Of a DNA stretch of 64,000 nt, positions 47,583 through 56,308 are shown piece after piece. The position numbers and the translations under genes were made by a program. The notes under the pieces are model-generated. The model was given only the letters and a program-made list of their open reading frames with translations. It was not told where the DNA came from and searched no databases. The DNA comes from Acinetobacter dispersus (GTDB taxonomy: Bacteria; Pseudomonadota; Gammaproteobacteria; Pseudomonadales; Moraxellaceae), in NCBI RefSeq assembly GCF_009884975.1, contig NZ_CP041970.1, forward strand, positions 3,410,001-3,474,000, written 5' to 3'. How positions within the stretch are numbered: the first letter of the stretch is position 1; every line of letters begins with the position of its first letter.

Positions 47583-48053
47583 TTATTCATGAACGTCTAG
47601 CCGTAGTGCAAAGATCGAGCACCATTTGTTTTTAATTTCGTCGTTGATTTCAAGCTTGAGCTCAAAAGCGATCTGATTTTCACGAATAATTGTAAAGCCT
47701 AAGCGTTTATGGAATTTTAAGGATGGACTGTTATTTTTTAAAGCATGGCTGATCAGTGTTGCAACCTGATGATCTTCAATAAATTGAATGAACTGTGTCA
47801 TCAGAGCAGCAAAAACTTCTTTGCTTCGATGTTTAGGGTGGATCACGAACATAGGAACAAACCAGTGTTGTCCTTCTATTCTTTCAACATTGAAATAGCC
47901 TAATAATTGCTGCTTTTTTCGATACTCAAATAGATAACCTTGATCTGAAGTGCTAATTAATGAGGCCAAATAGGAGGCGTGATCAATCGGCTTGCCTACT
48001 TGTTCAGATAAGCTTTCTAAGGTTATCAAGGTGAGTTCTAAATATTCTTGCAT
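47583..48053 (-). CDS. GNAT family N-acetyltransferase
   Basis: About 156 residues from ATG 48053 (MQEYLELTLITLESL). The start is chosen because it clears the end of the upstream EamA gene; longer in-frame starts at 48104 and 48137 would overlap it, and none has a good SD. The pattern LGYFNVERI, MFVIHPKHRSKEVFAALM and ALKNNSPSLKFHKRLGFTI is the GNAT acetyl-CoA fold. The acceptor is unknown. Lying between two paralogous EamA exporters on the same strand suggests a small-molecule (amino acid or drug) export and modification cluster, by inference. Confidence 0.78.
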   Translation of the reverse strand: MQEYLELTLITLESLSEQVGKPIDHASYLASLISTSDQGYLFEYRKKQQLLGYFNVERIEGQHWFVPMFVIHPKHRSKEVFAALMTQFIQFIEDHQVATLISHALKNNSPSLKFHKRLGFTIIRENQIAFELKLEINDEIKNKWCSIFALRLDVHE

Positions 48054-48075
48054 ATGCACGTACTGGATACCCTGA

Positions 48076-48957
48076 TTACCCAGCCTCTTTTTGCTGTCGC
48101 GCATGTTGCGTGGTAAAGGTACAGCCAATCGAGGCAATGATAATGGTACCCAATGCTAACCATTGATTCCAAAGCAACATTTCACCAAGGAAGATAAAGC
48201 CTGAAAGGGCAGCCACTGCGGGTTCCAAGCTCATCAAGGTGCCAAAGCTAAGCGGAGTTAAACTGCGCAAGGCGATCATTTCTAAGGTAAAGGGTAAGGC
48301 ACTGGCTAATATCGCAAGCCCGATAAAATAGTATAAGTTTGGCAGTTCAAAGACTCGATCGATTGCCCCTGAAAAGAGAGCAAAGGGCAGTAAGCAGAGC
48401 ATACCAATGGACATGCCTAAGCAGACGGTGTGATTACCCGAGATGCCTGATGGTTTTTGCCCCGCAATAATATACAGAGCCCAACACGCACCCGCACTCA
48501 CAGCAAAGAATACACCAAGCATGTCGAGACCTTGTTGTGCCTGTTCCAAAGGAAAGAGCAACATTAAACCTAGAATGGCACAGCCAACCCAGATGAAGTC
48601 ATATTTCTGCCGAGCATGATATAGCGCGACACTTAAGGGACCAATAAATTCAAAGGCAACGGCAAGACCGAGCGGTAAGCGTTCTAGTGATAAATAGAAC
48701 AGCGCATTCATACCTGCAAGTGCCACCCCATAAGTGAGAATGGCTTTCCAACGCACTACTTTGAAATTGATGGTCCAGATTTTAAAAATCACCGCCAATA
48801 TGATTGCACCAAAAAATAGGCGCATAGCGGAAACGGTTAATACAGGAAAGCTTTGAAACAGAATTTTGGCCAAGGAACCACTGCCTTGCACACACAACAT
48901 GGCAATCATCAACAGCAATAAAGCATGTAGTGGTGTTTTCAGCATTGGGGTCGACAT
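48076..48957 (-). CDS. EamA/DMT family exporter, copy 2
   Basis: A 293-residue, ten-helix DMT exporter, paralogue of the gene at 46686. It has AMRLFFGAIILAVIFK, VAFEFIGPLSVALYHARQKY and SLTPLSFGTLMSLEPAVAAL, like RhtA-type amino acid exporters. The substrate is unknown. It is first of the unit EamA2-GNAT-EamA1 on the minus strand. The serA terminator lies upstream. Confidence 0.88.
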   Translation of the reverse strand: MSTPMLKTPLHALLLLMIAMLCVQGSGSLAKILFQSFPVLTVSAMRLFFGAIILAVIFKIWTINFKVVRWKAILTYGVALAGMNALFYLSLERLPLGLAVAFEFIGPLSVALYHARQKYDFIWVGCAILGLMLLFPLEQAQQGLDMLGVFFAVSAGACWALYIIAGQKPSGISGNHTVCLGMSIGMLCLLPFALFSGAIDRVFELPNLYYFIGLAILASALPFTLEMIALRSLTPLSFGTLMSLEPAVAALSGFIFLGEMLLWNQWLALGTIIIASIGCTFTTQHARQQKEAG

Positions 48958-49008
48958 TTTATTATTTAACAGTTGGTATAATATTCACATAATAAGTCAA
49001 ACGCCCAT

Positions 49009-49039
49009 AAAAAAGCCACAGCATCAACTGTGGCTTTTT
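49009..49039 (-). terminator. serA terminator
   Basis: AAAAAGCCACAG and CTGTGGCTTTTT pair around a nine-base loop. Read on the minus strand it ends in six T, 22 bases past the serA stop. Confidence 0.9.
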
Positions 49040-49060
49040 CGACATTATTCTAAATAATGA

Positions 49061-50293
49061 TTAGAACAATACGCGAACGCGGATGGTGCCTTCAACGTGG
49101 TTCAAAGTATCAAGCGCTTCTTGAGATGCAGATGCGTCAACATCCATCACCAAGTAACCGATATCACCTTTAGTCATTAACGACTGACCAGAGATGTTGA
49201 TGCCTTGTTCAGCGAACAATGTATTGATCTTCGATAACACACCCGGAACGTTTTTGTGGATGTGAAGTAAACGGTGCTGACCATCAGAAAGTGGTAATGC
49301 GATTTCTGGGAAGTTCACCGCGGAAAGCGTCATACCTTTGTCTGAATAAGCAACGAATTTTTCAGCCACTTCTAAACCGATGTTTGCTTGCGCTTCCATG
49401 GTCGAACCACCCACGTGCGGGGTTAAGATCACGTTGTCTAAACCGCGAAGTGGAGATAGGAACTCTTCACCATTGGCTTTTGGTTCTTTCGGGAATACGT
49501 CAACCGCTGCACCAGCAATGTGACCTGATTTAATTGCATCTGCTAAATCTTCGATTACCACACATGTACCACGTGCTGCGTTCAAGAAGATTGAGCCTTT
49601 TTTCATTTTCGCGAATTGTTCTTTCTTGAAGAAGTTACGCGTAGATGGAACATCTGGAACGTGTAGCGTTACCACATCCGCAGTTTCCAAAAGTTCATCT
49701 AAAGAGCCAACTTGGCGTGCATTACCTAATGGTAATTTAGTCACAGCATCAAAATAGATGACTTTCATACCTAAGCTTTCTGCCAAAACAGAAAGTTGTG
49801 AACCGATCGAGCCGTAACCGACGATACCTAGAGTCTTACCACGAGTTTCAAATGAACCCACCGCAGCTTTATTCCAACCGCCCGCATGTGTATCTTTCGA
49901 TTTTTCAGGTACACGACGAAGCAACAGAATCGTTTCAGCAAGAACTAATTCTGCAACCGAACGTGTATTTGAATACGGTGCGTTGAATACAGGGATACCA
50001 CGAGACATCGCCGCTTTTAAATCGACTTGGTTTGTACCAATACAGAAGCAACCGACTGCGATCAATTTGTTCGCAGCTTCAAAGATTTCTTCAGTTAATT
50101 GCGTACGGGAACGAATACCAATGAAGTGAGCATCTTTAACTGCTTCTTTTAAAGCTTCGCCTTCAAGCGCAGTTTTGTGATAATCGATGTTGGTATAACC
50201 CGCTGCATTTAAAGTATCGATGGCATTTTGATGCACACCTTCTAACAGAAGGAAACGGATTTTGTCTTTAGGTAGTGATAGATGTTGGCTCAT
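49061..50293 (-). CDS. serA: D-3-phosphoglycerate dehydrogenase
   Basis: Oxidises 3-phosphoglycerate to phosphohydroxypyruvate, first step of serine synthesis. It has 410 residues, the ACT-containing SerA type. It has the Rossmann loop GKTLGIVGYGSIGSQL near residue 152, catalytic Arg in LNAARGTCV, Glu in VDVFPKEP and His in ILTPHVGGST. A C-terminal ACT domain (HRLLHIHKNVPGVLSKIN near 338) binds serine for feedback control. It diverges from a D-2-hydroxyglutarate dehydrogenase gene, the partner that removes D-2-HG made by SerA's side reaction. Confidence 0.96.
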   Translation of the reverse strand: MSQHLSLPKDKIRFLLLEGVHQNAIDTLNAAGYTNIDYHKTALEGEALKEAVKDAHFIGIRSRTQLTEEIFEAANKLIAVGCFCIGTNQVDLKAAMSRGIPVFNAPYSNTRSVAELVLAETILLLRRVPEKSKDTHAGGWNKAAVGSFETRGKTLGIVGYGSIGSQLSVLAESLGMKVIYFDAVTKLPLGNARQVGSLDELLETADVVTLHVPDVPSTRNFFKKEQFAKMKKGSIFLNAARGTCVVIEDLADAIKSGHIAGAAVDVFPKEPKANGEEFLSPLRGLDNVILTPHVGGSTMEAQANIGLEVAEKFVAYSDKGMTLSAVNFPEIALPLSDGQHRLLHIHKNVPGVLSKINTLFAEQGINISGQSLMTKGDIGYLVMDVDASASQEALDTLNHVEGTIRVRVLF

Positions 50294-50640
50294 TACGGCT
50301 CCGCTACAAAGGCCAAAATTTAGTTGCAGTACTATAGCATAGAGCTTTGAGATATAAATATTTCGTTTAAAATTAGCGCAGCAGAATTATTGATAATTTT
50401 TCAGCTAAAGCTGAATTTTATTGGTTATACACATTTTGTTATTACAGTATCTTTATCCTAAGCTTTATCCCATGCCTGCTTCTATGTAAAATGCAGATAT
50501 CTGATAGTCAAATCTGAAAACATCAGGTTTGCGCTGTTCTGCCGAGTTTCTATATGTTGAATACTGCATTTTAAGATATTGAAAAATATTGTGTTGTTAT
50601 TCAAATGCTCTATCTTTACTTCTTGCTAGGCCTGTAAACG
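50294..50640. other. divergent serA/D2HGDH intergenic region
   Basis: 347 bases with promoters for both genes presumed but not fixed. It holds a hairpin TTCAGC-TAAA-GCTGAA at 50399-50414 followed on the plus strand by TTTTATT, and a DnaA-box-like TTATACACA at 50425-50433. No ORF of interest. Confidence 0.5.
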
Positions 50641-52050
50641 ATGAATGCTTCAGTCGCTTTAACACCTGAGTTATTGACCCAATTAACGGCAATTGTGGGT
50701 GAAAACCGAATTAAAACCGATGCCGACAGTTTGGAAAATTGGGGACGAGATCATACCAAACATTTTGATCCGAACCCATCAGTCATCGTTTTCCCTTCTA
50801 GCACTGAACAAGTTCAGGCCATTGTTAAACTTGCCAATCAATTTAATGTCGCAATTACACCATCGGGTGGTCGTACTGGCCTTTCTGCGGGTGCGGTTGC
50901 AACCAATGGCGAGATCGTAATTAGCTTTGACAAGATGAACCAGATTCTTGAGTTCTTCCCAGCAGATCGTATGGTCCGTGTGCAAGCAGGCGTGGTGACT
51001 GAGCAATTACAGAATTATGCCGAAGAACAAGGCATGTATTATCCAGTCGATTTTGCTTCAGCAGGCTCAAGCCAGATTGGCGGTAACATCGGCACCAATG
51101 CGGGTGGCATTAAAGTCATCAAGTACGGCATGACCCGTAACTGGGTACTTGGCTTGACGGTGGTGACAGGTAAGGGTGATGTGCTGCGTTTAAACAAAGG
51201 CATGATTAAGAATGCGACAGGCTATTCGCTGCAACACTTGTTTATTGGTGGTGAAGGTACGCTTGGTTTAGTGACAGAAGCTGAAATCAAGCTTGAGCGT
51301 CAGCCACAAAACTTACAAGTGATGGTATTGGGTGCGCCTGACTTTGAAGCTGTGATGCCTGTATTGCATGCCTTCCAAAATGCAATTGATCTGACTGCTT
51401 TTGAATTCTTTGGTGAATTGGCAATGCAGAAAGTGTTGGATCGCGGTCATGTACAGCGTCCATTTGAAACGCAATGTCCGTTCTATGTGTTATTGGAATT
51501 TGAAGCACCGTATGAACCAATCATGGACAAGGCAATGCAGATTTTTGAGCATTGTATGGAACAAGGTTGGGTGATTGATGGTGTGATGAGCCAAAGTCTT
51601 GAACAGGCTCAAAGCTTATGGCGTTTGCGTGAAGATATTTCAGAGTCGATTGCGCCGTTTATTCCATACAAAAACGACATCTCTGTATTAATTACCCATG
51701 TACCTGCATTTATTGCGGAAATTGATGCGATTGTTGCTGATAATTATCCAGATTTTGAAATCTGTTGGTTTGGTCATATTGGTGATGGTAACTTGCACCT
51801 CAATATTTTAAAACCTGAAAACCTGACCAAAGATGAGTTCTTTGCCAAGTGTCAGGTGGTGAATAAATACGTGTTTGATACTGTGAAAAAATATGATGGT
51901 TCGATCTCTGCCGAGCACGGTGTGGGTATGACTAAGAAGCCATATTTGGAATATTCACGTTCACCTGAAGAAATTGAATATATGAAAGCATTGAAGTTGG
52001 CATTTGACCCGAATGGGATTATGAACCCGGGCAAATTATTTGATCTTTAA
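50641..52050 (+). CDS. FAD-linked D-2-hydroxyglutarate dehydrogenase
   Basis: A 469-residue flavoenzyme of the GlcD/D2HGDH type. The FAD_binding_4 domain (about 40-180) includes PSGGRTGLSAGAV and SSQIGGNIGTNAGGIKVIKY in part, YGMTRNWVLGL, and GEGTLGLVTEAEIKL. The FAD-oxidase_C domain has CWFGHIGDGNLHLNI (metal-binding histidines) and SAEHGVGMTKK; the end FDPNGIMNPGKLFDL is standard. Being divergent from serA points to oxidation of D-2-hydroxyglutarate to 2-oxoglutarate, the reaction shown in Pseudomonas to pull SerA forward. Glycolate or D-lactate oxidation is the alternative. No glcE/glcF partners are present. Confidence 0.88.
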   Translation: MNASVALTPELLTQLTAIVGENRIKTDADSLENWGRDHTKHFDPNPSVIVFPSSTEQVQAIVKLANQFNVAITPSGGRTGLSAGAVATNGEIVISFDKMNQILEFFPADRMVRVQAGVVTEQLQNYAEEQGMYYPVDFASAGSSQIGGNIGTNAGGIKVIKYGMTRNWVLGLTVVTGKGDVLRLNKGMIKNATGYSLQHLFIGGEGTLGLVTEAEIKLERQPQNLQVMVLGAPDFEAVMPVLHAFQNAIDLTAFEFFGELAMQKVLDRGHVQRPFETQCPFYVLLEFEAPYEPIMDKAMQIFEHCMEQGWVIDGVMSQSLEQAQSLWRLREDISESIAPFIPYKNDISVLITHVPAFIAEIDAIVADNYPDFEICWFGHIGDGNLHLNILKPENLTKDEFFAKCQVVNKYVFDTVKKYDGSISAEHGVGMTKKPYLEYSRSPEEIEYMKALKLAFDPNGIMNPGKLFDL

Positions 52051-52078
52051 TGCTTGATTAGATAAAAGAAGTTCTGCT

Positions 52079-52107
52079 AAAAGCGTATCGAAAGATGCGC
52101 TTTTTTG
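52079..52107 (+). terminator. terminator after D2HGDH gene
   Basis: AAAGCGTATC-GAAA-GATGCGCTTTTTT is a hairpin with one internal mismatch and a GAAA tetraloop, followed by six T. Confidence 0.82.
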
Positions 52108-52124
52108 TTATTAGGAAAGAATAA

Positions 52125-52442
52125 ATGATAGAAGAACAAATGATTTGTCAGGGATATATTTGCTTACATCGTAAAGACATTGCTGCTGACTACGTTGATT
52201 TTAATAACAAGAATAATGATTTATATATCAGTATGATCTTATTTATGAAAATAGAAGATTCAACTCATATGATACGCTTATATTTGAAAGATGAAGAAAA
52301 GAAATTTCTGAATGAGTTTTTGGTCTGTGAAATCCTATTTGGGCAAATCCTAGATGAAATTATTTTGATGAAAAATTATTCAGTATTGGATTTTCAAGGT
52401 AAAAGTGTAGGGACAGCGTATATAACAACAATTAAAGAATAA
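52125..52442 (+). CDS. hypothetical protein, 105 residues
   Basis: I do not recognise this protein. It starts at ATG 52125 with AGGAAAG upstream. It is acidic and rich in Ile, Leu and Asp/Glu, with no signal peptide and no membrane segment (the longest hydrophobic run, YISMILFM, is short). The reading looks real because of the SD and the tight placement between a terminator and the convergent next gene. DNA is more AT-rich than its neighbours. No partner is suggested by the context. Confidence 0.6.
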   Translation: MIEEQMICQGYICLHRKDIAADYVDFNNKNNDLYISMILFMKIEDSTHMIRLYLKDEEKKFLNEFLVCEILFGQILDEIILMKNYSVLDFQGKSVGTAYITTIKE

Positions 52443-52456
52443 ACGGCAATAAAAAA

Positions 52457-53245
52457 TTATTTCTTGTACGCTTTCCAACCTGTCAAAATATGATAAATCA
52501 GCGGTAAAAGACAGAGCGAAAAGAAGCTGCAAATCGCAACGGCCCAGACAGGTATATTCTGTGGATTGCCCAAAAAGAAATAAGCAAAAACCGAATAAGA
52601 CAGCATCCCAAACATCGCCATTGTGCCGAGTGGAAGGGTAATTCTAAAAATTAAGACGTTAGCAAAGGCTTTGTAAGGCTCCATATTCCGATTCAAAGCA
52701 TAGGCAATAATCATGACCAAGATATAGCCCATAATAAACAGCATAAACAGGGTAGCGGCAAACAGTAAACCCGTGCGCCAACTCTTTTCCTGAGCAGAAT
52801 GATCACCTGCCTCATAAACGACTTGAATATGATCTCCGACTACAGGCACATCACCTGAACGGACTGAATTATCCAAGACCAATGTTCTGTTTTGATCATC
52901 TTTGAATTGCACCTGAGCTGTATGCATTAAAGTTTGGGTTTTATATTTACGCCCGTTGGAATCCGTACGTTCGGTATCGACCCATTCAGAGGTATAGCTC
53001 ACGATAGTTGCATCGTAGCTCGGTTTGGTTGCTAAACCATATACAGCTTGCGACACCCAATAAGTAAAAGGGAAAAATAGGGAGCTGATGCTAAACACCA
53101 CAACAAATAAATAAGCAAATTCAAATTTACTGCTGTCACGATTCTTAGCTAAACGTTTTAGCCAAAACTTTGTCAGCACAAAAGACCAGACACACAAGAT
53201 CGCAACCACCACCAAGAAAACCTGTCCCGCATAAGTCAGTTGCAT
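52457..53245 (-). CDS. DUF3592-like membrane protein
   Basis: A 262-residue inner-membrane protein with about five helices: near 8-30, 45-65, 160-185, 200-225 and 232-255. Between helices 2 and 3 is a soluble beta-rich segment (ATIVSYTSEWVDTERTDSNG..., AQVQFKDDQNRTLVLDN, VGDHIQVVYEAGDHS) resembling DUF3592 domains. Function unknown. A single gene, convergent with the hypothetical gene to its left. Confidence 0.65.
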   Translation of the reverse strand: MQLTYAGQVFLVVVAILCVWSFVLTKFWLKRLAKNRDSSKFEFAYLFVVVFSISSLFFPFTYWVSQAVYGLATKPSYDATIVSYTSEWVDTERTDSNGRKYKTQTLMHTAQVQFKDDQNRTLVLDNSVRSGDVPVVGDHIQVVYEAGDHSAQEKSWRTGLLFAATLFMLFIMGYILVMIIAYALNRNMEPYKAFANVLIFRITLPLGTMAMFGMLSYSVFAYFFLGNPQNIPVWAVAICSFFSLCLLPLIYHILTGWKAYKK

Positions 53246-53381
53246 GCATGATCCTATTTGTTATATTGAATAGAGATTGATTTTATCAAACGATAATTTT
53301 TTTAAAATCAAATTAATGAGTACGGTAAAAAATAGTATTGTCTCTCACAAGTATAAATTTTTAAATAATGAAGTCATCGCA

Positions 53382-54146
53382 ATGAATATCCATCACGAAA
53401 TCGAAAAACTATTTCAACAACGCCAATATATCCCATTATTTTATATCGAGAGTGGCAGCCGTTTATGGGGTATGGCCAGTCCTGATAGTGACTACGATGT
53501 ACGCGGTTTTCATCTACCGAGTAAAGACCAATATTTTGATTATAAAAAGCATCGTGACTTGATCGAGATCATGGATGGCGATTTTGATTTTGTCTCTTAT
53601 GACCTGAATAAAATGTTTGGGCTATTGGCAAAAAGTAACCCTACTGTTTTGGAGTGGGTCAGAGCACATATTGTGTATTTTAATGCCTTTCCAGAATGGC
53701 AGCTCTTCCGTGATGGCTTGCTTGAGCGAATCGACTATAGTGCGTTGTATCACCACTATTTATCATTGGCGAATGGTGGCATGAAAGTGATGCAAACCGC
53801 AGATAACTTTACTTATAAAAAAGTGTTTTATTCGATTCGTGGCTTGATGTCGGCTGAATTGGCGACCCAAGAACAGATGCCTGAATTATTGATTACCGAT
53901 CTGTTTGCGCAAGTGGATGCAAACGATCCATTACGGCATTGGGCGGAAGATTATCTGGAGATTAAAAAGCAGCAACAAGAAAAAGCACAGCTACCCCAAG
54001 CGGAACAAGCTGCGATTCTTCAACTGTTGCAAAGCAAGATAGAGCAACTGGCAGCAAAGTCGATGCCGAAGGCGGATCGTCGTGCCAGTTTGGAAGCCTA
54101 TTTAACAGATTATAGCCGTCATTTAAAACAGCATTACTATCAGTAG
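53382..54146 (+). CDS. predicted nucleotidyltransferase (RlaP/YcgL type, PF10127)
   Basis: A 254-residue protein of the DNA polymerase beta-like nucleotidyltransferase superfamily. The catalytic pattern is IESGSRLWGMASPDSDYDVRG near residues 20-40: GS, then D-S-D-x-D. A third acidic residue is expected in DGDFDFVSYDLNKM near 70. A helical C-terminal half follows. The substrate (RNA end, metabolite or protein) is unknown. I chose ATG 53382 because the MNIHHEIEKLFQQRQ start fits the family; upstream in-frame codons to 53277 are AT-rich leader. Single gene. Confidence 0.8.
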   Translation: MNIHHEIEKLFQQRQYIPLFYIESGSRLWGMASPDSDYDVRGFHLPSKDQYFDYKKHRDLIEIMDGDFDFVSYDLNKMFGLLAKSNPTVLEWVRAHIVYFNAFPEWQLFRDGLLERIDYSALYHHYLSLANGGMKVMQTADNFTYKKVFYSIRGLMSAELATQEQMPELLITDLFAQVDANDPLRHWAEDYLEIKKQQQEKAQLPQAEQAAILQLLQSKIEQLAAKSMPKADRRASLEAYLTDYSRHLKQHYYQ

Positions 54147-54221
54147 AACAAGGCGTTTATTCATCAGCTAAGTTCGACTTAAATATTCAATATGTCGAAC
54201 TTAGGTTAATGGTTCTATTTG

Positions 54222-54536
54222 TTAAATCCCACTGTTTAGAATACGGATTTTTACATCGGCAACATGGTCTTTGGTCGCTTCAAAATGCTGCTGCATATGG
54301 GCAGTTTGCATATGGGCTTCTAAATGAGCAGTACTTTGCCATTTCTCTAACATGACAATCGTATTCTCATTCGTTGCCTGCATCTCAATAGCAGGAAGAT
54401 GATCAATCAAAGGCTCATAGCCATGACAACCATCTTCTGCCAGTACTGTTGGAATGATTTTTTCAAATGCATCTAAAACGGCTTGGCGATGTTCAGCACC
54501 TGCATGTGTATAAATTTCAGCAATAATGGTTAGCAT
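54222..54536 (-). CDS. ygiN: ABM-domain (YgiN-like quinol monooxygenase) protein
   Basis: A 104-residue antibiotic-biosynthesis-monooxygenase fold: LTIIAEIYTHAGAEHRQAV, EDGCHGYEPLIDHL, and IVMLEKWQSTAHLEAHMQTAHM (in part), the typical E-W...H pattern. YgiN of E. coli oxidises menadiol. Here the gene is 13 bases downstream of an mdaB-like gene, the same pairing as in E. coli, where the two form a quinone cycle. The symbol is used on that basis. Confidence 0.82.
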   Translation of the reverse strand: MLTIIAEIYTHAGAEHRQAVLDAFEKIIPTVLAEDGCHGYEPLIDHLPAIEMQATNENTIVMLEKWQSTAHLEAHMQTAHMQQHFEATKDHVADVKIRILNSGI

Positions 54537-54549
54537 ATTATTTTCTCAC

Positions 54550-55140
54550 TTAATGGCTTGCTGCAAAAAGTTGGTCTAAATGTGCTTTGTACGCTTCGAT
54601 ATAACTTGGCACATTTGGCGCCTTGATGACATCATTCACGATAAAAGTCGGAAGTGCGTCCATACCCAAGAATTGATTGGCTTTATGGAAAGGTAAATAA
54701 ACACCATCTACACCAACACCGTGGAAGAACTGGTCCGGATCGGTAAAGGCTTCCATGGGTGCATTCCATGTCAAAGACAACATGTATTTTTTACCTTGGA
54801 TTAAACCACCTGAACCATATTTTTTAGATGCATCTGAACGACTACGGCCATCACTGGCATAAAGTGAGCCATGTCCGATGGTGAAGATATCATCGATGTA
54901 TTTTTTCATGGTCCATGGTGCACCCATCCACCAGCCTGGCATTTGGTAAATCACCACATCTGCCCATAGATATTTGGCAATCTCGGCCTGAATGTCATAG
55001 TCACTGTCCGTTCGGGTGACTTGTACCTGATGGCCTAAGGTGCTTAGATGTGCTTGAGAAAACTCCGTCAGTGTGTCATTCAACTCACCATTCGAATGTT
55101 CAAATTGTTTGGCACCATTAATAATTAAAATATTGCTCAT
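54550..55140 (-). CDS. mdaB: MdaB-like NADPH:quinone reductase
   Basis: Flavodoxin-like FAD oxidoreductase of 196 residues that reduces quinones by two electrons. The start MSNILIINGAKQFEHSNGEL (ATG 55140) and YQMPGWWMGAPWTMKKYID (near 71), with FTIGHGSLYASDGRSR, are MdaB signatures. FFHGVGVDGVYLPFHKANQF is in the C-terminal half. It precedes ygiN in an operon. An earlier in-frame ATG at 55152 is possible. No regulator gene is adjacent. Confidence 0.9.
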   Translation of the reverse strand: MSNILIINGAKQFEHSNGELNDTLTEFSQAHLSTLGHQVQVTRTDSDYDIQAEIAKYLWADVVIYQMPGWWMGAPWTMKKYIDDIFTIGHGSLYASDGRSRSDASKKYGSGGLIQGKKYMLSLTWNAPMEAFTDPDQFFHGVGVDGVYLPFHKANQFLGMDALPTFIVNDVIKAPNVPSYIEAYKAHLDQLFAASH

Positions 55141-55252
55141 GCGATTACTCAAAAATAAATCTCTAAAAACTGGAAAGTATTTTAGAAAATCTATTCATGA
55201 GTAAAAATGCATAAATGAGCAAAATACTATTGATCAAAAATCAATAATTAAA

Positions 55253-56128
55253 CTATTCAGCTTTGGATTTTTTCGCTTTATACCAGCGACGAGCTCCCCA
55301 TAAAATCGCAATCGCTACATACAGCGGCCACAGCATCACCAGCCAAATGATGGTTTCTCTAAAGCCGTACAAGCCTACTTTAATCGCTTCCCAAATCCGA
55401 CTGAATAACGGATCACTGTCTAAGGTGGCAATACGATTGATATTGAGATCATGCGTTTTACGCACTTGTGACTGCTGGAAGAATTCCAGTCGAATGGTGC
55501 TATAAGCCAAGCGGTCTTTAACTTCTAAATTGGTCAGTTGCTGTAGCTGATTGTTCACCGCATTTGATCCGCTGTTACTTTGATTGGCGGTATTCAGTTT
55601 TTCTTCGAGCAATTTTAATTCATAACGCTTAGCTTCATAACTCTGGCTATTAAAGTTCAGCATGAGTGGCAATAAATTATTTAAGAAGCTGGTCACCTGC
55701 GCATTTGGAATACGTACTGTGAGCTGGACAGTGGGTGTGATCTTTTCATAAATATCGACACTGCCATCAATACGATCACGCTCAGATCGGTCACTGACTT
55801 GATAATTAATCTGTTTTTCTTCGATATAACCATTGTATTGCAATAACTGCTGTTCTAGTGCTGATGTGGTTTTTAACACGTCTTTCACTTCAAATTGCAA
55901 TTGTGCACTTTTGACCAATTGACGATTTTGCTCTAAAGCACTCTGTTGGTTGCTAACCAGTTGTTCTGGATTTTGAGCGGCATTTTCTTGAACAGCTTGA
56001 CTGTCTGCCGCAGCAGTTTCAGTTGCCATAGCGGCTTCACCAGCATGGCCTTCTTCTTTTTTCGAGCAGCCTAAAGCGGTGCTCCCAAGAATTAAAATAA
56101 TCGTTAATTTCTTTGCTAAATCTGACAT
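55253..56128 (-). CDS. DUF4349 family lipoprotein
   Basis: A 291-residue envelope protein. The signal ends in lipobox ALGC (Cys21), followed by an Ala/Glu-rich linker. The DUF4349 region spans about 70-230: LVKSAQLQFEVKDV, a coiled-coil-like stretch YEAKRYELKLLEEKLNTANQ, and VKDRLAYSTIRLEF. It ends in a helix near 255-278 and a basic tail KKSKAE. A lipoprotein with a C-terminal membrane helix is the usual DUF4349 layout. Function unknown. Monocistronic by appearance. Confidence 0.82.
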   Translation of the reverse strand: MSDLAKKLTIILILGSTALGCSKKEEGHAGEAAMATETAAADSQAVQENAAQNPEQLVSNQQSALEQNRQLVKSAQLQFEVKDVLKTTSALEQQLLQYNGYIEEKQINYQVSDRSERDRIDGSVDIYEKITPTVQLTVRIPNAQVTSFLNNLLPLMLNFNSQSYEAKRYELKLLEEKLNTANQSNSGSNAVNNQLQQLTNLEVKDRLAYSTIRLEFFQQSQVRKTHDLNINRIATLDSDPLFSRIWEAIKVGLYGFRETIIWLVMLWPLYVAIAILWGARRWYKAKKSKAE

Positions 56129-56308
56129 ATCGGCATGTCCAAACTAAGGTGATTTTGATGTTATAAACTGTGTTTTTTTAATCATTTGTTATGATCATCA
56201 TCTTGAATGATGACAACAAATTTAATGCACGCCACATACATTTTGTTGCGTGGTAATTTAGTTTTGCATAGTAGCATAAATGAGCTAAAAGGATTGGATG
56301 GGTACAAA

